A stretch of 64,000 nt of DNA from Cyclobacteriaceae bacterium (GTDB lineage Bacteria > Bacteroidota > Bacteroidia > Cytophagales > Cyclobacteriaceae). The stretch covers positions 1 to 64,000 of the forward strand of contig JAFIEV010000040.1 of the NCBI GenBank assembly GCA_020832305.1. Reading direction: 5' to 3'. Position 1 is the stretch's first letter; every line of letters begins with the position of its first letter. Under the pieces are notes generated by a model. The model made no database searches, was not told the origin of the DNA, and saw only the letters and a list, made by a program, of their open reading frames with translations. A program made the position numbers and the translations under genes. Positions 28,581 to 36,724 of the stretch are shown here, piece by piece.

Positions 28581-29483
28581 ATGCGTAAAAGAACATCTCC
28601 CACCATCGTGGAACAGGCTATTTTTATGGTCCCTGAATTTAAAAATGTTGTTTTTAAAATGGAACAACAGGTTGCCCTGCGTGGGCAAAGTAAAAGCACC
28701 CTCAACAATTACATTCGACGAATCGCCTTGTTTGTTTTGCATTTTGGCAAACTTCCTGAACACATTGTTGAAGATGAACTTAATGAGTTTCTGGTATCCC
28801 TTGCCAGAGATCCTAAATCTCCATCCCGAAGCAGCTTCAAACATATGGTTTATGGTTTGCGATATTATTTTCGATTACTTGGGATGAACAAAAATGCCAT
28901 TGCTCTCCCTTCCCTGAAAGAGGAAAGTAAACTGCCTGTCATACTTAATGCCAAGGAGTTAAAGGAATTATTTGGAACTCCCTCACTGTTGAAACATCGT
29001 ATCATCCTGGCTTTAATCTATTCAGCCGGGCTCAGGGGTCAGGAAGTCATTAACCTGAAAATATCCGACATAGATTTTGAGCGTATGACCATTCATATAA
29101 GGCAGAGTAAATACAAAAAAGACCGAATAGTGCCCCTGGCAAAAACTATGGCCCGTGGTCTGGTCAAATACCTCAAAGCAGAAAACCCTCACATATGGTT
29201 GTTTAATGGCAAAATCCCCCATGAAAGGTTTAGTGTCAAAGGCCTCTCCTGGATCATGCGTGAAAGTTTGAAGAAAACGACCATTCATAAAAAGGTAAAC
29301 CTTCATTCTCTGCGCCACACTTATGCCACCCATTTGCTTGAACAGGGCATAAATATTGTAACCCTTAAACAGCTCCTGGGCCATGCAGACATTACAACTA
29401 CGATGATTTATCTTCATATAGCCCAATGTGATCCTGTAAAAGCGCACAGCCCTCTGGATAGACTGTATGAAAAAAAAGGATAA
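28581..29483 (+). CDS. Tyrosine recombinase of the IS91-like element
   Basis: 300 residues. The N-terminal SAM-like core-binding domain (about 25-100) is followed by the catalytic domain with Arg152 (SAGLRGQEVI), His242 and Arg245 (HSLRHTYATHLL), His268 (LLGHADI) and the nucleophile Tyr277 (TTMIYLHI). All catalytic residues are present. It resembles phage/XerD-type integrases but is distinct from the housekeeping XerD at 53150. In this context it is an accessory recombinase of the IS91-like element and may resolve or assist transposition (inference). Its 3' end overlaps the transposase start. Confidence 0.88.
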   Translation: MRKRTSPTIVEQAIFMVPEFKNVVFKMEQQVALRGQSKSTLNNYIRRIALFVLHFGKLPEHIVEDELNEFLVSLARDPKSPSRSSFKHMVYGLRYYFRLLGMNKNAIALPSLKEESKLPVILNAKELKELFGTPSLLKHRIILALIYSAGLRGQEVINLKISDIDFERMTIHIRQSKYKKDRIVPLAKTMARGLVKYLKAENPHIWLFNGKIPHERFSVKGLSWIMRESLKKTTIHKKVNLHSLRHTYATHLLEQGINIVTLKQLLGHADITTTMIYLHIAQCDPVKAHSPLDRLYEKKG

Positions 29484-29684
29484 AGTCCATTTTGAGCTGG
29501 CTGATATCGTTCGACGTTTTTCACCGGGTCTACTTGATGGTAAATTATCGGCAGTACAGTATAAAGCATTGCACAATATTAAGTATTGCCGCACATCAGT
29601 AATGGGCGGACACGAAGAAGAATGTGACCACTGCCATCAACACCGGTACAGCTATAACAGTTGTCGTGACAGACATTGCCTTCA

Positions 29685-29751
29685 CCCCGTTGGATTCACA
29701 AGAGAATATTTTATCTATAATTTGCTTTGAAATAAATCCTACGGGGTAAAA
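29685..29751 (+). repeat. 67-bp direct repeat, left copy
   Basis: Matches 30061-30127 at 64 of 67 positions (differences at repeat positions 14, 40 and 49 approximately). Its own ends are inverted repeats (CCCCGTTGGATT and AATCCTACGGGG, one mismatch). Its right end and the next unit form the perfect palindrome AATCCTACGGG / CCCGTAGGATT at 29735-29762. Confidence 0.9.
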
Positions 29752-30014
29752 CCCGTAGGATTCTCAAGATAATTTTTAATTCTATTTTTTAGATATACTT
29801 TTCCACTTCCTGATTTAAGGTATTTTTCCCGTCTTGTAGCATCTTGTTGGTTTAAACAACCTTCCCAATACACGAGTAAAAATGGCCTTCTGTTTTTAGT
29901 TGAATAAACCCTTCCCTGATTGTGCTCTTCTAGCCTGGCAGAAATATTATTAGTATATCCAGTATAAAAATTGCCATCTTTTTCACTAAGTAATACATAA
30001 ACATAATAGTGCAT
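29739..30014 (-). CDS. Small GIY-YIG (URI-type) nuclease
   Basis: 91 residues, one GIY-YIG domain. YYVYVLLS (the GIY strand) and FYTGYTNNISARLEEHN (the YIG strand with the catalytic Arg) are followed by VYWEGC and ATRREKYLKSG with the metal-binding Glu. Length and motifs match single-domain URI nucleases common in Bacteroidota. The last residues (ENPTGFTP) and the stop codon are encoded by the palindrome joining this unit to the left 67-bp repeat. The gene is the only one in the nested composite, so it is the candidate mobility enzyme (inference). Confidence 0.9.
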   Translation of the reverse strand: MHYYVYVLLSEKDGNFYTGYTNNISARLEEHNQGRVYSTKNRRPFLLVYWEGCLNQQDATRREKYLKSGSGKVYLKNRIKNYLENPTGFTP

Positions 30015-30060
30015 AATAATAAATATATAATGATTTATTCAGTAAATCCAACGGGGTAAA

Positions 30061-30127
30061 CCCCGTTGGATTCTCAAGAGAATATTTTATCTATAATTTT
30101 CTTTGAAACAAATCCTACGGGGTAAAA
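30061..30127 (+). repeat. 67-bp direct repeat, right copy
   Basis: Second copy of the repeat at 29685-29751, same orientation, same length. Its left end and the end of the GIY-YIG unit form the palindrome AATCCAACGGGG-TAAA-CCCCGTTGGATT at 30045-30072. Transposase coding sequence resumes directly after it at 30128. Confidence 0.9.
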
Positions 30128-30353
30128 TGTCAAAACAGCAGACAGGCTATTTGGGTAGACGAACTTATTCGATCTACCCTGCCGGTAAAACACTACCATA
30201 TCATATTCACGGTTCCCCATCACTTGAATGGCATCGCCTTGTGGAATGGCAGGCTGTATTACAACCTCTTGTTTGAATGTGTATGGCAAGTTTTGCGCAG
30301 CTTTGGATACAGCCATTATGGTGTAGAATCCGGTGCGGTGGCTCTGCTGCACA

Positions 30354-30374
30354 TCCCGATAAACCGGGACAGGC
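30354..30374 (-). repeat. Short hairpin repeat inserted in frame in the transposase
   Basis: 21 bases that on the minus strand read GCCTGTCCCG-gtttat-CGGGA, a hairpin with stem TCCCG/CGGGA. They add seven codons between His and Trp of the conserved LLH-x-WGQNLSFHPH segment, where relatives have no extra residues. Same family as 30825-30843, opposite orientation. Confidence 0.7.
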
Positions 30375-30824
30375 TATGGGGCCAAAACCTCAGCTTCCAC
30401 CCGCACATCCATTGCATCGTACCTGCGGCGGGGTATACGCTGGATGGCCGGTGGGGGAACATTGGTGTGTATCAGGATTACCTGTATCCTGTAACTCAAC
30501 TCAGTGATGCTTTTAAACATAGGTTTTTGGATGGCATCAAACGAAAACTCAGAAAGTTGAATGCCCTTTCTGGATTTTATGCAAATATTCAGAAGTCCTA
30601 CGATACAAATTGGGTGGTGTATTGTGAATCATCATTGGCGGGTTCTGAACATGTAATCCGCTATCTTGGTCAATACATCCACCGGATTGCCATCAGCAAC
30701 CAGCGAATTCTCAATGTCAGTGATACCCATGTGCGGTTTATTGCCAAAGACTACCGGGATCGGGCACAGAAAAAACCAGTAGAACTGGAAGGCACCGAGT
30801 TTCTCAGGCGTTTTTGTCAACATA

Positions 30825-30843
30825 GCCTGTCCCGAAATCGGGA
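30825..30843 (+). repeat. Second copy of the short hairpin repeat
   Basis: GCCTGTCCCGAAATCGGGA, a hairpin with stem TCCCGA/TCGGGA, flanked by TA on both sides (30823-30824 and 30844-30845). With one TA the net gain is again 21 bases. It interrupts the QHI...FVRIRRYG region of the transposase. Confidence 0.7.
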
Positions 30844-31347
30844 TATTACCCCATAGGTTTGTTAGGATTAGAAGATATGGTATATACAATGCTACTACCA
30901 AAAGAAACCTGGCTTTACAATTCGAGCCTATTACCATTGAAGATGTTGAAAAACAGACAAAGGATGCCAAAAAGGAATCTACAGTTGAGAAAATCAAACG
31001 GCTTACAGGTTTTGATGTTGGAGAATGTCCTTACTGCAAAACAGGCAGAATGCACATCATAAACATCATCCCAAGAATCAGGTCGCCCGGAGCTTTATTC
31101 AGAACAATGCTATTATTATAATCAACAAAATCTACTTTTTAAACCTCTTGAAAATGAGGTGATGGAAACCTATTGCCCAAAAGATCTGAATCTAAATAAA
31201 CATGAAGTAAATTGTGGAATAAAAGACAACCTTAGAGACCCCTAAAAGCATTTGCCAGCAGAACTGCTTCATCCATTATTCAGAAAGATAACACCAAAAA
31301 CCTTCGATAAGTACATAGAAAATAAAATGGGTATTTCGTTCAACCGG

Positions 31348-31382
31348 GAATATTCGCTAGGCTTTGCAAGCCGCTCATATTC
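31348..31382 (+). repeat. Imperfect hairpin at the downstream end of the IS91-like element
   Basis: Outer arms GAATAT / ATATTC and inner arms GGCTT / AAGCC around TGC. Position after the transposase in non-coding DNA fits a terminal replication-end hairpin of an IS91-type element. The 31122-31469 gap holds no gene otherwise. Confidence 0.5.
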
Positions 31383-31469
31383 CTATATATTAGGTTAAGT
31401 TAATTGCAATTTATAATAGAAAAATAGCAATTTACCAACAATACCAATAATAATTTTATGGGCAGATAT

Positions 31470-32438
31470 TTATTGAAGTGTTTTTCTGAAGAAGGCTTCC
31501 ACGAATTCTTTTTTATCAAAAACCTGTAAGTCAGTTACCTTTTCTCCGACACCAATATATTTCACTGGAATTTTAAATTCATCGCTTATGCCTACCACAA
31601 CTCCACCCTTAGCGGTACCATCGAGTTTGGTGATTGCCAGGGCAGTAACTTCGGTGGCCTTGGTAAATTCTCTTGCCTGAATGACGGCATTTTGACCTGT
31701 ACTGCCGTCCAGCACAAGCAATACTTCATGGGGTGCATCTGGCAACAGTTTTTGTATCACCCTTCTGATCTTTGTAAGTTCATTCATCAGGTTTATTTTG
31801 GTATGCAATCTGCCGGCAGTATCTATTATTATGATATCAGCTTTTTGCTCAAGGCCTTGTTTTACGGCATCATAAGCAACCGATGCAGGATCGGTATACA
31901 TACCATGTGAAACCACCGGAACCCCTGCTCTTTCACCCCAAAGCTTTATCTGTTCAACGGCAGCAGCCCTGAAAGTATCTGCCGCACCCAGCAATACCTT
32001 TTTATTATTCTCTTTAAAACGAGCCGCCAATTTGCCAATGGTAGTTGTTTTGCCTACTCCATTCACGCCAACTACCAGCATTACAAATGGATGAAAACCA
32101 TCTGGTATTACAAAATCACCCAAAGCTTTTGATGCATCTTCTTTTTCAGAAAGCAATGAGGCAATTTCTTCCTTGAGAATTACATCCAGCTCAGATGTAT
32201 TGAGATATTTATCCCGGGCAACCCTTTCTTCAATCTTCTGTATGATTTTAATAGTTGTTTGTACCCCGACATCTGCTGCAATAAGCACTTCTTCCAGTTC
32301 GTCGAGAACCTCTTCATCAACTCTTGATTTTCCTACTACGGCCTTCCCAAGTTTGGTAAAAAAACTATCTTTCGTCTTTTGTAAACCTTTGTCAAGGCTT
32401 TCTTTGTTTTCTTTCGAAAAAAAACCAAAAAGGGCCAT
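31470..32438 (-). CDS. ftsY: Signal recognition particle receptor FtsY
   Basis: 322 residues from ATG 32438 (MALFGFFSKENKE); 24 codons further upstream are open but match nothing. The N domain (about 20-100) is followed by the G domain with GVNGVGKTTTIGKLA (G1), DTFRAAAVEQ, DTAGRLHTKINLM (G3) and TKLDGTAKGG (G4), ending in the usual FDKKEFVEAFF. It lacks the long acidic A domain, as in most Bacteroidota. It docks SRP-ribosome complexes at the membrane. It follows rpmB-rpmG-DUF4295, a conserved order in this phylum, but a terminator lies between. Confidence 0.97.
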   Translation of the reverse strand: MALFGFFSKENKESLDKGLQKTKDSFFTKLGKAVVGKSRVDEEVLDELEEVLIAADVGVQTTIKIIQKIEERVARDKYLNTSELDVILKEEIASLLSEKEDASKALGDFVIPDGFHPFVMLVVGVNGVGKTTTIGKLAARFKENNKKVLLGAADTFRAAAVEQIKLWGERAGVPVVSHGMYTDPASVAYDAVKQGLEQKADIIIIDTAGRLHTKINLMNELTKIRRVIQKLLPDAPHEVLLVLDGSTGQNAVIQAREFTKATEVTALAITKLDGTAKGGVVVGISDEFKIPVKYIGVGEKVTDLQVFDKKEFVEAFFRKTLQ

Positions 32439-32497
32439 AATTACTGATTTTGAATTGATTAAAAAACCATTTGCAAGCTTACCGCGAAAAATAACAC

Positions 32498-32527
32498 AAA
32501 AAAGTCCCATGTCAAAACAGGGGACTT
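32498..32527 (-). terminator. Terminator after the rpmB-rpmG-DUF4295 genes
   Basis: On the minus strand, a 7-bp stem AAGTCCC...GGGACTT with a 12-base loop is followed by a run of T. It lies between the DUF4295 stop and the ftsY start, so ftsY needs readthrough or its own promoter. Confidence 0.8.
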
Positions 32528-32551
32528 CCTACTTATTTGAATTTCTTTAAT

Positions 32552-32704
32552 TTACTTTGCCAGGGTATCTTTTACAAGATCAACAGGCACCATCTCTTCC
32601 CGAAAAGTGTAGCTTCCTGTTTTTGGAGATTTAACCGCTTTGATCACTTTGGCATAGGTTTTTCCTGTAGCGGTCTTTAGTGTTGCAACAACTTTCTTAG
32701 CCAT
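32552..32704 (-). CDS. DUF4295 family small basic protein
   Basis: 50 residues, translated by hand from the minus strand: starts MAKKVVATLKTATGKTYAKV and ends VKDTLAK. It matches the short, lysine-rich DUF4295 family found only in Bacteroidota and always next to rpmG/rpmB; a ribosome-associated role is likely from context. It starts 2 bases after the rpmG stop, so it is translationally coupled. Too short for routine gene finding, but well supported by conservation and position. Confidence 0.92.
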   Translation of the reverse strand: MAKKVVATLKTATGKTYAKVIKAVKSPKTGSYTFREEMVPVDLVKDTLAK

Positions 32705-32706
32705 GG

Positions 32707-32889
32707 TTATTTAATTTCTTTGTGAACGGTATATTTTTTCATTATCGAATTAAACTTTTTAATCTCCATTCTTTCAGGAGTGTTTTTCCGATTTTTGGTC
32801 GTAATATATCTGGAAGTTCCGGGCAAACCAGAATTTTTATGTTCTGTACATTCAAGTATTACCTGAACTCTGTTTCCTTTTTTTGCCAT
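32707..32889 (-). CDS. rpmG: 50S ribosomal protein L33
   Basis: 60 residues. Typical L33 pattern: [38 protein letters not shown] and KYTVHKEIK. Only one cysteine, so the zinc-free (C-) form rather than the four-Cys form. It sits 15 bases after rpmB and 2 before the DUF4295 gene, in one operon. Confidence 0.97.
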   Translation of the reverse strand: MAKKGNRVQVILECTEHKNSGLPGTSRYITTKNRKNTPERMEIKKFNSIMKKYTVHKEIK

Positions 32890-32904
32890 ATCCTTAAATC
32901 TTTA

Positions 32905-33144
32905 TTAAATCAAAGCTGTACCTTTTTTTCTGGCCTTTTTCAAGGTGGCCGCCAAACCATTTTTATTTATGGTTCTAAGCGCAGTAGAGGATACCTTTAT
33001 AGTTACCCATCTGTTTTCTTCCGGTATGAAAAACCTCTTTTTGTGAAGGTTAGGTAAAAACTTCCTCTTCGTTTTATTATTGGCATGAGAAACATTGTTT
33101 CCAACCCTTGGCCTTTTCCCGGTAATTTGACAAATCCTAGACAT
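32905..33144 (-). CDS. rpmB: 50S ribosomal protein L28
   Basis: 79 residues. Starts with [20 protein letters not shown], then [10 protein letters not shown] and the C-terminal [14 protein letters not shown] typical of L28. No CxxC zinc pairs, so the zinc-independent form. First gene of the rpmB-rpmG-DUF4295 operon. Confidence 0.97.
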   Translation of the reverse strand: MSRICQITGKRPRVGNNVSHANNKTKRKFLPNLHKKRFFIPEENRWVTIKVSSTALRTINKNGLAATLKKARKKGTALI

Positions 33145-33236
33145 TTTCTTATGAAATTTCCTATGTTTTCGAAACGGATTGCAAAGGTGTTAAAAAATAA
33201 TCAAATCACCAAGAAAACATTTAAATATTCAATAAA

Positions 33237-33431
33237 TTATATTCTTGTAAATGCTTCAGCCTGGTTTTTTCTGTAAGGGTATGGACAATGAAGGCAACCA
33301 CAGTTGCAACATTCACCGGCTTTTTTAAGATGCGTCTTTGTAAAAACGATCAGACCCTTACTATTAACATAATAGTCAATGCCTTCAGTTAAATTATCGA
33401 GGTTAAGATTATTTTTAGTCGCTATATTCAT
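33237..33431 (-). CDS. DUF5522 family protein
   Basis: 64 residues. Matches the DUF5522 pattern: EGIDYYVNSKGLIVFTKTHLKK followed by the cysteine cluster ECCNCGCLHCPYPY. The five cysteines suggest metal or Fe-S binding (inference). Function unknown; found widely in Bacteroidota. Single gene, 92 bases upstream of rpmB on the same strand. Confidence 0.85.
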   Translation of the reverse strand: MNIATKNNLNLDNLTEGIDYYVNSKGLIVFTKTHLKKAGECCNCGCLHCPYPYRKNQAEAFTRI

Positions 33432-33565
33432 TTTTGCTTATATTTTATTTTTTCATAACGAATTCTGGCAAAATAATGTTTAGGTATTAGAATATTTTAA
33501 CCAAATAAAATATTTGAGGCTTACAGGTGGCGAGGTTTGTCTTTTAGGTTTTTGCACAAATTCTC

Positions 33566-33573
33566 TACCTTTG
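33566..33573 (+). promoter_or_regulatory. -7 promoter element of rocD
   Basis: TACCTTTG matches TAnnTTTG, 36 bases before the rocD ATG. TTG motifs upstream are at non-ideal distances (11 and 26 bases). Confidence 0.5.
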
Positions 33574-33609
33574 GAGTTTATGATTTTTCAATGAATAAAG
33601 CTCTAAGCG

Positions 33610-34851
33610 ATGAATTTACAGATTGGTTCAAGTCAACAGGCAATTGAATTAGAACTAAAATATGGTGCTACAAATTATAAACCCATCCCCGTTGTTCTCA
33701 GCCGTGCTGAGGGTGTTTTCATGTGGGATGTGGAGGGAAACAGATACTTTGATTTTCTGGCCGCCTACAGCGCAGTAAATCAGGGACACTGTCATCCAAG
33801 AATCATCAGGGCTTTAAACGAACAGGCTTCTAAACTTACCCTAACATCCAGGGCTTTTCACAATGATGTTCTCGGAAAGTTTGAAGAATACATTACTGAT
33901 TATTTTGGCTATGACCGGGTTTTACCTATGAACACCGGTGTTGAAGGTGGTGAAACTGCAGTGAAGCTTTGCAGAAAATGGGCCTATGAAGTTAAAGGCG
34001 TTCCAGCCAATATGGCGAAAATAATATTTGTAAGCGGTAATTTCTGGGGAAGAACACTGGCTGCTATTTCATCTTCAACCGATCCATCAAGCACCCGCAA
34101 TTTTGGGCCTTTTATGCCAGGCTATGAAATTATTCCATATAATGACCTGGATGCACTCGAAAAGGCCCTTTATGACCCTACGGTTGCGGGCTTTATGGTT
34201 GAGCCCATACAAGGGGAAGCCGGTGTAGTAGTGCCTGATGCAGGGTACCTGAAAAAGGCTTATGAAATGTGCCGGTCAAGTAATGTGTTGTTTATCGCTG
34301 ATGAAGTACAAACCGGTTTGGGCAGAACCGGCAAATTACTCGCATGCAACCATGAAAATTTCCTGCCAGATATCCTCATACTTGGCAAAGCGCTTTCAGG
34401 CGGGGTTTTTCCGGTGTCAGCTGTTTTGGCCAGCGATGAAATAATGCTTACCATTAAACCGGGTGAACATGGATCAACCTATGGAGGTAACCCACTGGGA
34501 TGCGCCGTGGCCATGGAAGCCCTGCAGGTTTTAAAAGATGAAAAACTCTCTGAAAACGCTGAAAAACTTGGATATATCTTCAGGAAAAGAATGCAACAGC
34601 TTTGTCATGAATCAGAATGGGTAAACCTGGTTCGTGGAAAGGGATTACTCAATGCCCTGGTGGTTAATGACAGTGAAGACAGCAGTACGGCATGGGATAT
34701 CTGTATGAAATTAAAAGAAAACGGATTGCTTGCCAAACCTACACATGGCAATATCATTCGCTTTGCCCCGCCATTGGTGATTACAGAAAATCAATTGCAC
34801 GATTGTTGTGATATCATTGAAAAAACAATTAAAGGATTTAAAAAAGAATGA
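33610..34851 (+). CDS. rocD: Ornithine--oxo-acid transaminase
   Basis: 413 residues, class III PLP aminotransferase. Motifs: [20 protein letters not shown] at the N terminus, [42 protein letters not shown] and [15 protein letters not shown] with the PLP-binding Lys. The N-terminal and VEGGETA motifs distinguish ornithine aminotransferase from acetylornithine and GABA enzymes. It turns ornithine into glutamate semialdehyde, feeding proline/glutamate pools. It overlaps the next gene by four bases. Confidence 0.94.
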   Translation: MNLQIGSSQQAIELELKYGATNYKPIPVVLSRAEGVFMWDVEGNRYFDFLAAYSAVNQGHCHPRIIRALNEQASKLTLTSRAFHNDVLGKFEEYITDYFGYDRVLPMNTGVEGGETAVKLCRKWAYEVKGVPANMAKIIFVSGNFWGRTLAAISSSTDPSSTRNFGPFMPGYEIIPYNDLDALEKALYDPTVAGFMVEPIQGEAGVVVPDAGYLKKAYEMCRSSNVLFIADEVQTGLGRTGKLLACNHENFLPDILILGKALSGGVFPVSAVLASDEIMLTIKPGEHGSTYGGNPLGCAVAMEALQVLKDEKLSENAEKLGYIFRKRMQQLCHESEWVNLVRGKGLLNALVVNDSEDSSTAWDICMKLKENGLLAKPTHGNIIRFAPPLVITENQLHDCCDIIEKTIKGFKKE

Positions 34852-35399
34852 AGTTTATTCCTTTTTTCGGATTGATTTTGCTGTTTCTGCAAAACCAACC
34901 GGCAGACATGGTTAGGGTTAAGATAAATGATCAAATACAGATCATGTTACCAAAAAATATGTTGCCTATGTCAGAAAAGGAGCAGCAAAGCAAACTATTA
35001 GGCTCCCGCAATCCAATAGCTGCATACACTGATATGGCTAAACAGGCAGATTTTGTGATAAATAGTTCATTTTCCAGATGGCGTTCAGAAGATATAGAGT
35101 TACTACAGCAATTCTATAAATCAAATATTATGAGTCTTTATGATGAGGTGTCTTTCGCGCAGGAAGAAATACGCAATATCCAGGGGCGAAAGTTCGTGGT
35201 TTTTGAATTCGACAGCAAAGTACTCCCGGAACAAAGTACTACCCTTGTGAGCAGAATCCCGGTAGAACAATACAACTACATCGCATATACCATTTATAAT
35301 AACCAAACATACTTATTTTCATTTAGTTGTCCCTTTAAATTCAGAGATACCTGGAAAAATACCGCCCCGGCCATTGTGGAAAGTATAAAATTGAAATAA
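34848..35399 (+). CDS. Exported hypothetical protein
   Basis: 183 residues with a short hydrophobic N terminus ([16 protein letters not shown]) that looks like a signal peptide. The rest is a small alpha/beta domain with [18 protein letters not shown] and [15 protein letters not shown]; it recalls PsbP-like or DUF1795-type folds, but I do not recognise the family. No lipobox Cys. The start overlaps the rocD stop (ATGA), so it is translated with rocD; a metabolic link is not evident. Confidence 0.7.
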   Translation: MKFIPFFGLILLFLQNQPADMVRVKINDQIQIMLPKNMLPMSEKEQQSKLLGSRNPIAAYTDMAKQADFVINSSFSRWRSEDIELLQQFYKSNIMSLYDEVSFAQEEIRNIQGRKFVVFEFDSKVLPEQSTTLVSRIPVEQYNYIAYTIYNNQTYLFSFSCPFKFRDTWKNTAPAIVESIKLK

Positions 35400-35454
35400 A
35401 CTTTTCACACTATGATTAGTTATTTCAATAGGCGTAGCGTATTAAATAAATGAT

Positions 35455-35913
35455 ATGAAACCTGATTCAATATTTGATACAACGCCAGAATATTTCATGC
35501 GGGAAGCGCTGAAACAGGCTGCTAAAGCCTTCGATGAAGGGGAAGTTCCGGTTGGTGCTGTGCTTGTTTGTAATAACAAAATAATTTCCAGGGCGTACAA
35601 TCAGGTAGAATTGCTCAATGACCCGACCGGGCATGCAGAAATTTTGGCCATAACCGCTGCCTGTAGTCATCTGGGAATTAAATATTTACAGGATTGTACC
35701 TTATATGTTACCCTTGAACCCTGTCTGATGTGTGCAGGTGCATTGTATTGGTCTCAATTGGGCACCCTGGTTTACGGCGCAAGCGATCCCAAAAGGGGTT
35801 ATACGCAAAAAGCAGTTAACGCTTTGCACCCTAAAACCAAAATCACTTCAGGCGTTTTGAAAGAAAAATGCGAAGAAATACTTAAAAGTTTTTTTTCTAC
35901 ATTGAGAAACTAA
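35455..35913 (+). CDS. tadA: tRNA-specific adenosine deaminase
   Basis: 152 residues, zinc cytidine/adenosine deaminase fold. His60-Ala-Glu62 (TGHAEILAI) and Cys90/Cys93 (EPCLMCAGALYW) form the active site; VPVGAVLV and NDPTGHAE match TadA. It converts A34 to inosine in tRNA-Arg(ACG). Guanine deaminase is the nearest alternative, but the DPTGHAE...EPCLMCAGA pattern fits TadA better. It lies 55 bases after the rocD-linked hypothetical gene. Confidence 0.9.
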   Translation: MKPDSIFDTTPEYFMREALKQAAKAFDEGEVPVGAVLVCNNKIISRAYNQVELLNDPTGHAEILAITAACSHLGIKYLQDCTLYVTLEPCLMCAGALYWSQLGTLVYGASDPKRGYTQKAVNALHPKTKITSGVLKEKCEEILKSFFSTLRN

Positions 35914-35963
35914 AACAAACATTACCTAATATTTTAATTGTTTAACTAAATAAATAAACAGAT

Positions 35964-36572
35964 ATGTCATTCGAACTACCCGCATTACCTTATGCAAAGG
36001 ATGCACTTGAACCTCACATCGATGCCATGACCATGGAGATTCATCATGGAAAACATCATGCCGCATATGTTAACAACCTAAACAATGCCATAAAAGGCAC
36101 AGAGGCAGAATCTAAATCGCTTGAAGAAATCATGGCCGGCATTAGCTCTTACAGCGCCGCAGTGAGAAATAATGGCGGTGGACATTACAACCATTCATTG
36201 TTCTGGCAAATTCTTACCCCAAATGGCAAAGGTGCTCCTTCAGGAGAACTGGCTAATGCCATCAATTCAAAATTCAGCTCATTTGATAAATTCAAAGAAG
36301 ATTTTGCTGCAGCGGCCGCTACAAGATTTGGCTCCGGCTGGGCATGGTTGAGTGTTGATGCTTCCGGTGAACTATTTGTCTCTTCTACACCAAATCAGGA
36401 TAACCCTCTTATGGACGTGGCAGAGAAAAAAGGAACACCTATTTTGGGTCTCGATGTTTGGGAACACGCCTATTATCTGAAATATCAAAATAAAAGACCA
36501 GATTACATTGCAGCTTTCTGGAGTGTAGTCAATTGGGATAAAGTGGCTGAATTATATGCCGCAGCAAAATAA
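35964..36572 (+). CDS. sodA: Superoxide dismutase, Fe/Mn family
   Basis: 202 residues. Metal ligands are His27 ([10 protein letters not shown]), the His in [10 protein letters not shown], and Asp/His in [11 protein letters not shown]. The second-sphere residues are NNGGGHYNH (Gly where Fe-SOD has Gln) and [11 protein letters not shown] (Gln at the Mn-SOD position), so the Mn or cambialistic type is more likely. No signal peptide, so cytoplasmic. It follows tadA by 50 bases and is closed by a strong terminator. Confidence 0.93.
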   Translation: MSFELPALPYAKDALEPHIDAMTMEIHHGKHHAAYVNNLNNAIKGTEAESKSLEEIMAGISSYSAAVRNNGGGHYNHSLFWQILTPNGKGAPSGELANAINSKFSSFDKFKEDFAAAAATRFGSGWAWLSVDASGELFVSSTPNQDNPLMDVAEKKGTPILGLDVWEHAYYLKYQNKRPDYIAAFWSVVNWDKVAELYAAAK

Positions 36573-36607
36573 TGGTGCATAAGCATTTTTAATCAGAAAA
36601 TCTCAGT

Positions 36608-36640
36608 AAAAAGGTTGTCTTAAATTAAGACAACCTTTTT
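36608..36640 (+). terminator. Strong rho-independent terminator after sodA
   Basis: 16-base arms (AAAAAGGTTGTCTTAA at 36608-36623 and its complement at 36625-36640) run into a T-rich tail, 35 bases after the sod stop. It may act on both strands, also ending the convergent sigma-factor gene. Confidence 0.9.
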
Positions 36641-36724
36641 TTATTCTTGAGGATAACAGACAAAAAAAGCTGCCCGTTCAGACAGCCTGTATTTCTATTT
36701 TAATATTTTATTCCTTCACAAAAA

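Larger units (their letters stand above)
29685..30127. mobile_element. Nested composite: GIY-YIG nuclease gene framed by 67-bp palindromic-ended repeats
   Basis: Three units lie head to tail. A 67-bp unit (29685-29751), a 309-bp unit carrying the GIY-YIG gene (29752-30060) and a second 67-bp unit (30061-30127). Each begins with CCC(C)GT[TA]GGATTC and ends with AATCC[TA]ACGGGGTAAA(A), so each has 12-bp imperfect terminal inverted repeats, and each junction forms a perfect palindrome around TAAA(A). The composite splits the transposase gene between the codon for the Cys of RDRHC and the Cys-Gln that should follow two codons later, which proves it is an insertion. Confidence 0.85.
29467..31121 (+). 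pseudogene. IS91-family transposase, interrupted and frameshifted
   Basis: The coding sequence can be followed in three pieces. 29467-29679 encodes the N-terminal zinc-finger part up to SCRDRHC. The frame resumes at 30128 with CQNSRQAIWVDELIRSTLPV and KHYHIIFTVPHHLNGIALWN, then HPHIHCIVPAAG (the HUH motif region) to 30854, where TAG stops it. After a +1 shift, FVRIRRYGIYNATTK and GECPYCKTGRMHII run to TAA at 31119. Interruptions are the nested GIY-YIG composite (29680-30127), an in-frame 21-base hairpin insert at 30354, a second one at 30825 and the one-base shift near 30851-30854. It cannot make a working transposase. Confidence 0.88.
28581..31400 (+). mobile_element. Degenerate IS91-like element with accessory tyrosine recombinase
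   Basis: An intact tyrosine recombinase gene overlaps the start of an IS91-type transposase gene by 17 bases, the arrangement of recombinase-carrying IS91 relatives. The transposase is broken by a nested insertion and a frameshift. A GC-rich imperfect hairpin at 31348-31382 lies in the downstream non-coding end, where IS91 elements carry a terminal hairpin. Exact ends cannot be fixed by eye: the left end lies between 28464 and 28580, and the right end soon after 31382. It sits between the GT-C gene and ftsY. Confidence 0.75.

Noticed and set aside
29685-30127. CRISPR array or group I intron with homing endonuclease
   Set aside because: Only two repeats of 67 bp with a gene between them, not short regular repeats with spacers. 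The terminal palindromes and tandem unit structure do not resemble an intron, and splicing would need the 448-base gap to restore the frame exactly, with no intron core visible.
28473-31344. GTTGAAC at 28473 and GTTCAAC at 31338 as terminal inverted repeats
   Set aside because: Seven bases of match at this distance is expected by chance, and IS91-type elements lack terminal inverted repeats.
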